From Zonotrichia leucophrys gambelii (Eukaryota; Chordata; Aves; Passeriformes; Passerellidae), in the NCBI RefSeq assembly GCF_028769735.1, contig NC_088171.1:142621917-142685916 (forward strand): a DNA stretch of 64,000 nt, written 5' to 3'. The translations under genes and the position numbers were made by a program. This document shows, piece after piece, positions 26,287 through 38,855 of this stretch; the first letter of the stretch is position 1; every line of letters starts with the position of its first letter. The notes beneath the pieces are model-generated. The model saw only the letters and a list, made by a program, of their open reading frames with translations, was not told the origin of the DNA and ran no database searches.

Positions 26287-29200
26287 CATTGAAATAAATC
26301 ACTTTCCTCAGCAGCAATAACATACACCAAAAAGAGAACAAAATCCAGTATGAAAACATACTTTTCCTAGTTAAAAGCACAATCATTCTTGGGACTGAAA
26401 GCTCTCCTGACTAGCTGTTGTGTCTTCTCCATTATTTACTCATATCACAGTAGCAACTGGAGGTTTGAAATGAAATACTGGATTGTGTGTGCTAAGCTCT
26501 GCGAGATGCAGCAGGAGCTCTCAGTCTGCAAAAGCAACAGAACGCTCTGGGAAGTGGAATGCCACTGCGTCCATGAGAGAGACGAAAGTGTAGAGAAACA
26601 AAGTGACTCAGTGACACAGGAGGTGGCAGATGCAGTTTGTGCTGAGGTCAGGACTGAAACGATGCTCTTGGAGCATTTGTACTCTGTGAGTTCCTTCTTC
26701 CTGGTGGGAATTTATGAGAACCTCCCAAGGCCTGCCTTATCACTGTGATCCCCGAGTGACTCTTAGCGAGGGGGGATTAGCGAGATGCTGTTTTCTAACC
26801 TGACATTTCCAAAATGTAAGTGCTTACCTTTGAGGCAGTCACTCTGTTTATGGAGAGCCAGTCAATACTATCCATAATATCTGAGGCATGATTCATCTGA
26901 CCTAAATGTAAGTGTCTGCTTTAGAATAAACTGACTGATGCCTTCTGGCTGTATTGACCAGCTCTCCAGCGAGTGTAACAGGAATACAACCAATAGACAA
27001 CCTAATTTAAAGAGATGAATAACACTCCATTTCAGTCTGTGCACAGTGATGCCTTTGCAAAAGGTAAAAAAAGCTCTCCTATCTTAACAAATGCCGATGT
27101 GTTGCTGGAGTTGGCACCCATGGTGCCAAGATCCTAAGCAGATGCAGGGATCTGAATAGACTGAAATAAAGTTAGTTAATGGGAGACACATTTTGCCAGA
27201 GCCAACAAAAAATTGGCAAAACAATCTTTGGACTGCTGCAATCTGCATCACAGAAGCCTTTTTCTGTGTAGTGTAGGTAGGTTTTCTTATTGTCTGCATC
27301 TGGAAATAGGCTTGGCTGTCTTAGAGCATACCATAGCAAAGTAGGCTGTCCACACACCAGATGAAATCCAAGAGAGCTTGAGGGTGAATGATGACTGGAA
27401 GATATTCATCATTCTGACCATCCGGCCTGTCTCCCAAAGTTGCACGGCTTCAGGTAGAATAAGGTCCATCTCTGCTGAGTGTCAGTGTGGCTCCAGCACT
27501 TTGAAAGCATGGAGGAAATCTTACAATAGCATCACATTCTATGATACTGCCCTCAGCTGCATAATATCCCCTCAGATAAAGTGACACAGCTCAGTGGCCT
27601 CAGCAACAGGAGTGGGATCTGGTCTTTGGCACAGGCCAGAGCAATGTCAGGTTGGGTCATTCATGGATGTCTCACAGAGTGAGGTGACTCCAGTGTGGCT
27701 GTCCCAGCGGTAATTTATTTCATTAGGGTCCTGCAGAGGTTTCCTTCTTCAGCTCTGAGTTTACTTCTTTAGTGCTTATCCTCACCTTACTTCTCTGCTG
27801 AAGGCTACTGAGGTTCATTCATATGAAGTATATCACATATCCCTGGTGGCAGCTCATTTCTTAAGCCCTGTTTTCCATTTTGCTCTCTGCACAAGATTTC
27901 ACTGATTGCTATCCAGATCAGATATTGCATATCAGATAAAATATAACCAGCAATTCCTTCCTTCAGGAACCTTCACTTTATCTAACCCCTACTGCTTAGT
28001 TTATGATCAGCATTCCAGCCCATTGCCTACCTTTTATCCTATTCTCATTCCCTCCTTCATGCTCTTTCACTCAGAGGATGTATTTTTTTCTAAAATATAG
28101 GCCTACTTTTGTTTTAATTTATCAAAACCCATTGCTTTCAACCCTCCATATGCTAAATGCAGTACTTAAAGTCAGACTTGGATGATGCCAGACCCTTCCT
28201 AGTCCCTTCCTTCAGCTCCTTTCAGAATGCACTAATCATAAAACCTTCCTCCAAACCAGCACTCCACCCTCAGCTCTCTTTGACGCTATCAGCAATGTCT
28301 TCCACGATCCGATTCTCTCATTCCTTTTTCCCCATCTGTAACTCCTTCTTCTCCATATTTCTCATTTGTTCTCCAAAGTGGTAATTGTGTTCTAGAAATG
28401 AAATATTTCTGGCTCTTCTGCTGCCCTATTCAGTTACTGTAAAGGTACAACAACAAATCTATTTTAGTAGAGTAGAATATAGAGAATATCTGTAAGAATA
28501 TAGAGTATATTATTGCATAAAATATACAACTCAGCTGCAGCAGCTGCATTTGACCTCAGAAATGTTGCTGTGCCTTAAATATTCTAGAATTTGTATTTTA
28601 TTTTATGTACCTCTTCAAACATTTTTATGCTTCATAAGCCCCCTGAGAACCTGTGTAACTACTCAATGACCACAAATCACAAAGAGGAAAACTCAGCACA
28701 ACTCCCTTATTTATTGAAGCCATCCTACTACAGATTTGCTTCCTTAGTTCAATATTTATCATAGGGTTTTTGCCTATCTTCTGGTTTCTGCAAACCCTAA
28801 TTAACTGAATCTCCTTTAAACACTGTTTTATTGGCAGGGTGTTCAGACAGCCCTGAAAACACCATATTAATTGATACTGTTGAAAATCTGGCTTTTCAGT
28901 GGTCAGCAACCCTTCCTCCAATTCATCCTTCCAGTCTCTCAACAAGGTCATTTTTATGCTCTGGCAAATGGAATAGATTTTTTATTATTTCTATAGTTAA
29001 ATAGCTCTGACATCCACTGATTCTCACATCAAATGTGAATGTATGCAATTATTACCATCCCTCCTTTATCAAGGGGGAAAGAAAGGGCAGCACTCCCAGA
29101 GCATGAGCATGCCCCTCAGGTTAGTCTCCCCAGGCTCTCTGTACAGACACAAGCTCCTCCAAAGGACAGCATTAGAAAAGCCTGCTGAGATGAGCCTACT

Positions 29201-29689
29201 AAGATGAGTCAGATAATTCAGCTGGCTAAATTAGACTCTTCAAATGAGTCAGTGCTAGCACTCCTAATGGCTTCAGAGGATGTATATTCCAGCAATTAGA
29301 CACAATGTGTAACTGGAGTTCTATATAATTAGCTATACAAATTGCAGCAATATACAATAGGTTGCTATGTCTTAAATAAGCAATGAATAAGTACAGTGTG
29401 ACTGGAGCTCAAGGTTATTCTTGTCTTCAATTACCTCCTACAAGAAGCCTGCAGGGCTTTGATTTCCAAAGGGAGATGAAGTTTGTCTTTGTTAAGCCTA
29501 TTATAACCAGATGACAATTCTTTAGGCCTGGCTTAGTATTCAACTTAGGCACTTCTTTTCTGTCTGCCTTACATATTCCTTGGTTATTGAATCTCATTTT
29601 GTGCAGTGACATTTCTGTTTTTTTCCTTACACCTCATTTCTATTCTTCTCTAAAATCTTACAAAGCTATGATTGACAGGGAACTCCAGA

Positions 29690-30085
29690 GGCCAAAGCAG
29701 CATGGCATCAATGTTGGATCAGGTCCCTCAAGGCCTTTGTGCTGCCTTGCTTTGAATATCTCCAAGGATGGAGGCTACACAGCCTCTCTGGGTCTCTGAT
29801 GTAATGTTTGTCCACCCTCACTGTGAAGAACTTTTCCCTTATAGCTAATTGGCATTTCTAGTTTCCATTTGCTGTACCCTGTGTCTGCCAGCCCTTAATC
29901 TGGATTCATCTCTTTTTTAAACTCTCTTTGGGTAGTAGAAAATATTAACATTTTTTCCCTTAGCCTTCTTTTTTGGCAGCTAAACAAGCTTGGCTTCTGA
30001 AGCCTCATCTTGTCCATCATATGCTTTGGTCCCCAACCATCCAAGCGAAGAGCTTGCTTTAGCTCATTGATGACTTTGTTATCCT
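29690..30085 (-). mobile_element. CR1: CR1 LINE fragment, antisense, old copy
   Basis: The complement of CR1 3' UTR phrases is visible but diverged: 'ggaggctacacagcctctct', 'tttgtccaccctcactgtga', 'agaacttttcccttatagct', 'ctgtaccctgtgtctgccag' and 'taaacaagcttggcttctga'. It looks older than the copies near 16.7 and 34.1 kb. The octamer tail is not preserved, so the left boundary is approximate. Confidence 0.75.
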
Positions 30086-33000
30086 TTGAATCCCAAAGTG
30101 AAGTCAGTAGTCTGGATGTGTTCTCTTCACAAGTGAAAAGCAGAGGGGGAAATCCACTTGCTCAGACTCTCAGCTGTGTTTTTGCCAATGCAGCCCTTTG
30201 TGCAGTTGACTTTTCTCACTATAAAGCTGGTTTTCAAAACTCATGTTCAACTCCTTGTCCCTCAGCACCCCAGGTCTGTTCTGCAAGGATGATTCGTAGT
30301 CAGCCACTTTTCAGCCTTTAATTATTCCAACCCACATGCAGATCTTTGTTTCCAGGAACAATTTCCAAATCTTGATCTTCACAGGTTCTAAGACTGCATG
30401 TCAGATCCATCACTAATGGCTGTTGGCAGAGTTCTGCTAAAGCAAATGGAACAAATAACATTTATGTAGCAAAAGATCTTGATCTCGCTTTCTTTTTAAT
30501 CCTGATATTTTTTCTCTCAATATCCTCCTTAATGGTATAAACATCCAATCTTCATTTCTATTCTTACTGTGCTCTTAGCTTCAATATTAACTTGTGGTAA
30601 TGATTTAATTTTTACTGGTTTTTAATCTGAGATGGTTGGTTCAGCTTGCTTCTTTCTTTAACAGGATCTTTATTTCACACTGCATGTTGTAAATATGCTG
30701 ATAAATGTGTTAATTGAAATGATTGTCAGATATACTGAAAATGAATCCTTGCAGGAGTCCTACCCAGAGAGTGTATTCATAGTTAATTCTAAAGCATAGA
30801 TCTGTACAAGTTAGACTGGTTTTTGCACTATAAAGAAATAACAATGAATAATTTGCTGTGAAGCACAAAGACACAGGTACGCAGGGATGCACACACCAGT
30901 GCACACTCTCAAGGAGATGCTTTAGTTATATTCATTATAATGGTGGACAGCGTGGGCAGTTTTGTCAGTCAGCTGAGCTCTAATCAATCTGTCTAATGCC
31001 TTTCACAATATCATTTCATTAGAGGCCCAAAATAATCATTTGCTCATCTGCTCTTCAGCTGCTGGGTTTGATTTGTGTTCTTTTATTGTGGGAACTAATG
31101 TGTATCCCATAAAAGCATTTCCTATTTATTGCTTATGTGCTAAGAATATGTATTGCCTTTATTTTATAGACATTAAAGGGTGAAATCCAGTGGGGGATTT
31201 CTACAGAGTATAGTATGTAAAACAGTTAAGTTCTTTTAAATTTGAAATGGCTCAAATATTCACTGACTTATCAACCATCTTCCCCACATGAGCCAGGTTA
31301 ATTAACATCCTACAGAAGCCCTTAGGCATTTTTATTGCAATTCTTCAGGCTGTATTCCACCTTTATTTAGACCTCAGTTTTCAATGAGCTTAATGGTAAT
31401 TTGAAAGAGGATGTGGATAAGAGGATGTGTGCCTTCAACAGTCTGTGTCCATCTAGAGAGAGTGGGAGCAGAGATGTAATCAGAGGAGTGAAAGTTCCCT
31501 CTGATACACAGGAGAGCATAAAAAGAGCAGAACCATTGAAAAAGCAGTGTCCAGCAAAGAACAATGAAATCCTTAGGCCAGTGTGACCAATATTCCCATT
31601 TCCATGTGTTGGTTCCTGTCCTTAATCAACTACATTTTTCTTCCCTCTAATACTTCCATAATGCCATTATAGAATCTTATACACCTTGATAATGATGTTT
31701 ACATTTTCCTCTGTTTACATGCTGCATGTATTCACATCCAGTATTTATTTGTTTTCATGCTAATAGCTGTCATTATTCAAATAACACATTTCAGCTGCCT
31801 TGCTGAGACACCAGAGTACCTCCAAAAGGGACGTGGGTGTTTTGCATGCCAGACTGACTGAAGCTCTCTTTAACCTCTGATCAGGATCCTCCTCAGGCTG
31901 CCTCACTCAGATCAGAAAAGCTGTCTGAGGAGCTTATCTTAGGTTCTTTGTGGCTGAGTGGAACTAAATTACCTTTCTCCCTTCCTTTCTCCAGGTCAAA
32001 AGCTGGGCCACAAAACCCACGTTGTCTGAGGGAGCATGGCTGACCAAGAAGGAAGAGGAAGAAGCATCTGCAGCTGAATTTTGTCTCTTCTGGCTAGAAC
32101 TCTTGTGAGAAAGAAGGAAGTCTGGGGCCAAGGCTTTCACCTGCTTGAAAGAGGTACCACAGTTCTTATTCTCTAGGCATGTGATCTAAAATATTCATGG
32201 GACTATGAAGTTCTGGTTCTGCTGAATATGGGCCACTGTGCAAAAAACAATTGTATGAAATCAATTGTATGAATCCAGAAAGATCCTGATTCTTCAGCCT
32301 ATTTAATGGGGCTGTGGCTGAACAGTACTGGATTCTTTTATCTATTTCCAGTGCCTGTGGCAGTATTTCATGTAATGACCTTTCTGGGTAAAAAACATGC
32401 TGTTTCTGAAACAGGCTTTAGCTGCTGATTGCATGGTGTTCCTCATCAGCTAAAACAAGGTATTCTCCCCACCAATGAATTATCACAGAGTGGTTTCATC
32501 ATTCCCAGAAGACACAAGAACATCATTTATACCATCTTTGGTGGAAAAATGCCTAGGATTTGTGTTTCCACCTCCTCAGTCAGTTGTGTGACCCCAGGCT
32601 CCACTGTAGGAATACATTCCTTCTGCTCTCAGCACTCAGCTCTGCTTAATGCAGTTTGAGTTCTCCTAGTAGGTTGGTCTCAGAGGTTTTCTGTGTCCCT
32701 CTGTCCACTTCTGGGTGACATCTGAGCAACTCAGCTTTCCACAATGAAATAGCAATGCAGCTTAGCTACTGACAAGGGCAGGCAGCTGTCCCAGTGCTCA
32801 GCTTTAACATGGGTTAAGACACACTGTGTCTTAGGTATTTTTATTCCTTGATAGTTTTTACTGTCTGGCAAACTTAGTAGGAACAGTGACAGTCTCTCCA
32901 GTATTTTTTCCTCATCTAGTAAGTTAGGTTCCCTTGGTAATGTTAGGAGTCCTTCTCTGCCCATCCCAGTTTGAATTCAGTATTCCTGAATGTGGTTACA

Positions 33001-33494
33001 CACTGCATCCCACATAAATTTCAGCAGAGCTGTATATTAATACTTCAGTATCTCTCCTGATATAACCAGTCATCTACTACCGTCTCTCCTGTCACTTAAA
33101 TGTCAGAAAAAAAATGTGTTTGTATGAACAGGTTACCCAAGTCATTTTAGATTATACAGCAAGATGGTAGCCAGTAGATCATAAAGGGTTTTACTAATCT
33201 TGGCAATGCTGAACATAACTTATTTGTCTGACATGTTGCTCACAAAAAACCTGAAAACTGAAATTTTAGACTTTTTATATTTACAGCACCTAATTTTTCT
33301 TCCCTCAGACATTTTCTCTGAATTTTGAGGGAATTCTCTCACTTCTACCTGTTTCCAGCTTCTCTACAGTGGTGACAAAATTTGTCATTTTTTTTTTGTA
33401 CCTACAGAGATTTCTTGTTTTATTTGGGCATTAAGGTTGTCTTCTGCCCAGCTTCAAGGTCATCTGATGATTTTAAGATGTCTGGTTGTGAAAC
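30086..33494. other. Non-coding stretch with one weak exon-like segment
   Basis: No recognisable repeat family or gene was seen. One segment, 31995-32108, follows a good polypyrimidine tract and AG and is open for 37 codons; it is discussed among the findings but is too weak to annotate as a gene. A 14-bp tandem duplication lies at 32248-32275. Confidence 0.5.
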
Positions 33495-34066
33495 AATGGT
33501 ACAGCAGGACTAGGGAAATGATCACCGCCCTATACTCAGTACTGGGGAGGCTGCACTTTGAATATGTGAATATATGAATTTTAGGCTCTTATTGTAAAAA
33601 AGTCACTGAGGGGCTGGAGCAAGTCCAGAGGAGGGCTGAGAAGGGGTCTGGAGCACAAGTCTGATGACGAGCAGCTGAGTGAGCTGGGGGTGTTTAGCCT
33701 GGGGAAGAGGAGGCTCAGGGGAGACCTTACTGCTCTCTGCAACTCTCTGAGAGGAGGCTGGGGAAAGAGGGGGGTCAGCATCTTCTGCCAGGTAAGAGGG
33801 ACAGGACAAGAGGAAGTGGTTGTACATTGCACCAGGGAAGATTTAGTTTGGATCTTTAGAAAAAATTTCTTCACAGAAAATGTTATCAAGCACTGAAAGA
33901 GATTGCCTAGGGAAATGTAGGTATCACCATCCCTGAAGGCGTTTAAAAGACATGTAGGTGTGGCACTTAGGGATATGGTTAAGTGGCAGAGTTGGCAGTG
34001 CTAGGTGAAGAGTTGACCTTGATCTTAGACATCTTTTCCAACCTAAATTGTTCTGTGATTCTCCGA
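33495..34066 (+). mobile_element. CR1: CR1 LINE fragment with 3' end
   Basis: Plus-strand CR1 3' region. It starts near 'gggaaatgatcaccgccct', passes through 'ctggagcaagtccagaggag', 'ggtgtttagcctggggaaga', 'ggaggctcaggggagacctt' and 'aatttcttcacagaaaatg', and finishes with 'tgatcttagacatcttttcc' and 'ttctgtgattctccga'. It is diverged with small deletions. Frames of about 100 codons on the minus strand are its antisense. Confidence 0.88.
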
Positions 34067-34145
34067 TACAAGAGAAATTATTAAAATTCTGTACAAATGA
34101 AGTTATTACCCTAAGAATAACCTAAGGATCTTATATTCACACTCA

Positions 34146-34685
34146 TAAGTGCTGCATTCAGCTCTGGGGCCCCCAGCAGAGGAAGAACATTGATCTGTTG
34201 GAGCAAGTCCAGAGAAGGCCATCAAAATGGTTAGAGGGATGAAGCACCTGTCCTATGAGGAAATGCTGAGACAATTGGGATTGTTCATCCTGGAGAAAAG
34301 AAGGCTTTAGGTTGATCTAGTTGTGGCCTTTCAGTACATGAAGGGAACTTACAGGAAAGATGGAGAGAAACTCTTTACAAAGACATGTAGAGACAGGAGA
34401 AGGAGGAATGGCTTCAAAGTGAAAGAGAATAAATTTAGATTAGATGTTAGAAAAACATTCTTTACTGTGAGAGTGGTGAGACACTGGAACATGTTTCTCG
34501 GAGAAGCTGTGGATGCCCCATCCCTGGGAGTGTTCAAGGCCAGGATGGTTGGAGCTCTGAGCAATCTGATCTACTGGAAGGTGTTCCTCCCTGTGGCAGA
34601 GGAGGTGGGAATGAGATGATCTTTAAGGTCCCTTTCATGATTCAAATCAGAATCAAATCAGAATCAAAACCATTCTATGATTTTA
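34146..34685 (+). mobile_element. CR1: CR1 LINE fragment with 3' end
   Basis: A second plus-strand CR1 directly follows the one at 33495-34066. It runs from 'gctgcattcagctctggg' through 'gttggagcaagtccagagaa', 'agattagatgttagaaaaac', 'gtgagacactggaacatg' and 'agaagctgtggatgcccc' to 'gatgatctttaaggtccc' and 'ccattctatga'. The 98-codon open frame in it is UTR-derived. Just before the tail an 11-bp unit (AATCAGAATCA-like) is repeated near 34644-34670. This copy is better preserved than its neighbour, so the two are probably separate insertions. Confidence 0.92.
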
Positions 34686-36637
34686 TGTTAAATGTTGCAG
34701 ATTCAGGGTGTAGCATCCTGGGCTAAGAGAACTAGCAATAACCTGATACCATGAGAGGTTTTGGTTATCACACTGATACCAGATGGTTACTGGTTCTTTG
34801 TTCTTTGTTCTGACTCCTGTTATCTTTTGCTCAGTCTGCTGTTCACATACCACATTGAAAACACAATAAGAAACACTTGAGCATTTATCAAATGATTTAG
34901 GGCAACCTACAGATAAACCAGGTGACATCATATAATTTCATCTCAGAAAGCAAAGCAAGGTTTATACAAACCCTGCAAGGTAACCCTGCAAAAAGCAATG
35001 AGGCCTTTAATAATCCTGCTTCAAACAAATTCTTGAGTTTTGCCTAAGATGGACTTTTGAAGTCCATGCAACTACTTCACATCAAGCTGAACATTATCAA
35101 GTTATTTTTTCACTTATTCAAACGTTGATATAAAATTTCCAGTCAATGTTTTTCCTTAGTAGAACTGTATTTGTGCAGCTCCCACAAAAAGAAACTGAAA
35201 AGGTAACAAGGGAAGTTACCACATTATGTCTTTTTCTTTATTTATTTTTTTTAATTTCACACTATAATATTTATTCTTCAGTAATATTTATTTAGGCTTT
35301 GTTGGTAAAAGGAAGCTGGATTTTTCAGAGCTCAATTCTCCCTACTGAGTCAAGGAGATCCAAATGTAAATACAGGCTTTTAAATTTTATCTAAAATAAT
35401 TATAGTGGGAGCTAATAAAGCATTAGGCACTTTTGAACATGTGACCTATACACAGGGGATTAAAACCAGTTGTTCCTTTCTGAAAACTTTGTTCATACCT
35501 GCATACTACAGGAGGTCTGGCTTCTCCACTCTTCAGTGGTTTCTTTTTCTTTATCCAAAGATGGAATCCTCTTACTGAGGCTGAGACCTGCAAACTCCTG
35601 AGAATCGATCTGAGAGTGTAAAACATATTAAATCATTGCATGCCAGAAGGCTAACTGCAAGACTGACTTTCAAATAGAATTTTTGTACAAAATCTATGAT
35701 GCTGCTGGAATTCTTTCTTGGAAGAATAGCAAGGGTTATGTTGTACAGATTGAAATCTGGCAGAAGAAGAAGGGATTATGGCATACAGTGACCTACAGCA
35801 CGGAGTCAGCCATGTCAAAAGTTCATACGCAGTATGTGATATCAATAGTTTACAAGGCACTTCCATTCCTTTTGTCTATCAACAAAGCTGTTTGGGAGGT
35901 TTGCCAAGTTCACTGGTTCTGCTACACCACAAGTCAGTGAAATATTCTCACATATAAAATGATGTTATGTCACGAATGTGTATCCTTACTGTGCCTCCAG
36001 TGCAATGCAGCAGGATCCATTGGCTGTATTCAGCAGTGCCAGGGAACAGGGAATATCCCTTGACATCACCAAATCCACGGCTCTGTTATTGCCACTGAGA
36101 TCTCTGAACATTTTGCCTTTTTTTATCAGCCCAGTCTTACACATCAAGAGACAGGAGAGTAAACCCTATTGAATATGTGTGTGTCTGTGTCAAAAATTGC
36201 TGAAGGGGGGGAGCCTTCAGAATGTAAAGAAGTTTTGTTAATGGCCTAAGGCATTGGAGGGGCATCCCAGTTTGATAAGTCTCCTAGAGAGGGTTTCCAG
36301 TGAAAGGAACTGGAATGCAGGTTTGCTTGATTCCCAATGGCACAGAGGTACGAGGGAGAATAGATTATATTTCCTATCTTTCCTTCTGAGTACAGTACTT
36401 GCATGGTGCACAAGATGAGATATTGATGGTCTAAGGGCATGGGTCTCCCAAGACCGTGTTTTTGAAAACCTTATCAGTGCTCTTTCAGGGATGAATAACT
36501 GAACAACAGAAATTATCATCTAAACATGAACTGGGAGGATGAAATGGCAAATCACCAACTTGAGGTATATTCATTTTGAAATAGAAGCATGAGGAGGGGT
36601 GGTCTGATCTGTACAGACTGCCCCATTCTCAGCTTTA

Positions 36638-36670
36638 TAATTAAAATTGCATTATATGCAATTTTAATTA
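36638..36670. repeat. Perfect palindrome, 15-bp arms, 3-nt loop
   Basis: TAATTAAAATTGCAT (36638-36652) and ATGCAATTTTAATTA (36656-36670) are exact reverse complements separated by TAT. The arms contain homeodomain-like TAATTA cores and an ATGCAA half-site, so binding by homeodomain or POU proteins is conceivable but unproven. Confidence 0.95.
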
Positions 36671-37008
36671 GGAGGACAAACTGGGGCTAGAAATCCTGAA
36701 TGCGGTTCTGTGTATTTACAAGCATGCACTAAGCCTGTTATCCCTGAGCATGGGAACAATCAAATATGCTTTCCAGTCTCATCTCAGCACCCCCAGACCA
36801 GCCCCTGTGTTCTGAGACTCTGTCCTTGTCCCATCTTGGTCAGCTTCTTCTAGTGGATTTACTCAGCTTGTTCAGTTTTCCTAGTTATATTCCTGTGCTG
36901 CACTCTCCTACACACACTCACACCCACACCCCTTTCCCATAAGAAATAGTCACTGAAACACATCAGCTTATAAAACTGAAACTTTGTGGTAGGTGGATAT
37001 GTGTGTTT

Positions 37009-37049
37009 TCCTTCCTTCCTTCCCTCCTTCCTTCCCTCCTTCCCTCCCC
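37009..37049 (+). repeat. (CCTT)n/(CCCT)n microsatellite
   Basis: Tandem CCTT and CCCT units on the plus strand. The minus-strand 104-codon frame through it contains the matching Lys-Glu-Gly-Arg repeats and is an artefact. Confidence 0.92.
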
Positions 37050-38850
37050 ATGCACCCATCCCTTCTTTAATGAATTTTTTTTCCACTGCAATTACAACCC
37101 TTGAGGCTGACCCTTGGGCAGTCCCAGGGAAGGGGCCACATCTGTGAGAAGCCAAATGGGATGAATTGTGCACTTGTTCATCTATTAGAGGACTTGGGAT
37201 GGGTTCCTAGAACTGTCCCAAACTCTGCTTGTTACTCTGTATAGCCGTGTCTGCTGTGACTCTTCAAGGATTCTTCAGAAGCTGGTTGCCTCTGTACCTC
37301 TGAGGCTTGGGAGCTCTGTCCACCTCCCATGGAGCAAAGGGAGTGACAATGGTTTTCCCAGAGCTATTGCAATATGACACCAAGATAAAACAGAGAGACA
37401 TGGAAAGACTTTGAGGAAGTCTCTCTGTATGGTGGGAGGGAGTAGGCAGAATAGATGATCAGGCTTAAATAGCAAACACTAATTTCCCCGGAAATGAATA
37501 TTCTTTCTCTGTGTGCACACATTTTATGGCATCTCTTATCTTGCCTTCTTCTGCCACACATTTCATAACAATACCTGACCACTTGTTTGCTCTCAAAAGA
37601 TGACTTTGGAAGAGTAAAAGGAATGAGGAATGTAACAGAAGGAAAAATTTGCGGGGGGGGTGTTGGGCTAGCGGGATAAAAATTACACATATTATAATCC
37701 TCTCCAGCCCTGATGATCCGATCTGTGAAGTGATTTAGGCTGACACTGCTCTGCTTGCTGCCATGGAGCTGAGACCACATGGGGCCTGGCCTTTTGCTCC
37801 CAGCATCTGCTGGTGTGACACAGACTGACAGCGAGGACAAAAGGAGCATTCAGGCAAACGTTCAACACCTTGCTCCATTCTCACTGCACCGAGGGCCCGG
37901 TAAATTCATGAGGAGTTTTAGGGAAGTCACAAGGAGGAGTGTCACAGGTGTTCATAGAACTGTTTAAGACATTGAGCCTTGATTTAATAGTAAGTTCAGT
38001 GTAGCTGAGTGTAATTGAGACCTGGCCTTCTGGATCTCTGTCTCTGAGACTAATCAGCCCCATTTTTAGCAGTTTGTTATTTGTCAGGAGTCACTGGAAC
38101 ATAAGGAGGAAGGGAGCATGCCAGCCCTGGGTGCTCACAGCCCATACATCTGTCTCCAGCAGTGACCCAGGGCAGATGCAAAGGGAGGAGAAATGTAACA
38201 CCAAGCAAATAATGGGGTTTTTCTTCACCAGAACACTCTGAGCTTCCGTGTGATTTAAAGTATAAATACAGATTCGGCTTTCATTATTCCATTTGCATAC
38301 CTCCACAGGAAATTTCCAACTAAAGAGCATCTTTTTTGTCAGTCAAGAGGTTAGGCTTACAAATGAGGCAAGTCTGGCAGGCCTGTCCTCCCTGCTTACT
38401 GACCTAAAACTCCCTGTGGCATTTGCCACTTTGCCATCAGTGCTCTTTCAGCTTTTTTTTTTTTTTTTAATCTCTTATGCAGCATTAATTACTCTTTCAC
38501 CAAACAAAAATGGGTCTCAGAGATCTTAATCTGGATGGCTGCATTTCACATTGAGAGAACCAAACTCACATGGTGCTGCAGTAAAGCTGAATTATTTTTC
38601 GAGTGACTAATTATATTTCCTAGTGTATATTACTAGCCAAACCTCTTAGACTAAACCTTGAACTATTCCTAGTCATGCCCAGCAAGGGGATCCCCAGCTG
38701 TTGTAGGCCTCCTGACCTAAGAGGTCATTAATTAATGTCTACATTTCTGCGTGTGTATAAATATGCTTATGATCTAGCCATTCTGTAACTAAAGTCCAGT
38801 AGTTTTCACCAGCATATATTTGCACTTTGCACTAAATGGAAAGATATACG

Positions 38851-38855
38851 GTACA
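38851..38855. repeat. Target-site duplication, left copy (GTACA)
   Basis: The five bases just before the 5' LTR, GTACA, recur directly after the 3' LTR at 45712-45716. This marks the provirus integration site. A 5-bp duplication reflects the staggered cut made by the integrase that inserted it. Confidence 0.9.

Larger units (their letters stand above)
23722..29689. other. Long non-coding stretch, no gene recognised
   Basis: About 6 kb of AT-rich sequence with no recognisable exon. A 119-codon frame at 26389-26748 has no domain and its first half overlaps AT-rich background, so I did not call it. The stretch holds a pyrimidine tract (25532-25588) and two short hairpins (25406-25431, 26265-26286). 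Confidence 0.5.
34686..38850. other. Non-coding stretch up to the provirus, no gene recognised
   Basis: About 4.2 kb without a recognised element. A 161-codon minus-strand frame at 37364-37849 and an 85-codon plus-strand frame at 35683-35940 are the longest. Neither has a domain, and the second has no ATG at its open start. The stretch holds a 15-bp-arm palindrome (36638-36670) and a CCTT microsatellite (37009-37049). Confidence 0.5.

Noticed and set aside
26389..26748. 119-codon plus-strand frame beginning near an AT-rich segment
   Set aside because: Nothing in it resembles a domain, and the cysteines do not form a known pattern.
33690..34619. Open frames of 68-98 codons inside the paired CR1 fragments
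   Set aside because: They fall in CR1 3' UTR-type sequence and do not contain reverse-transcriptase motifs.
35632..35940. About 100-codon plus-strand open stretch with protein-like composition
   Set aside because: There is no ATG at its start, no convincing splice site at its left edge and no recognised family. The following sequence is ordinary AT-rich background.
37364..37849. 161-codon minus-strand open frame
   Set aside because: No domain, signal or repeat pattern, composition is that of background, and it runs across A-rich and polypurine/pyrimidine segments. Chance frames of this size are expected in 64 kb.
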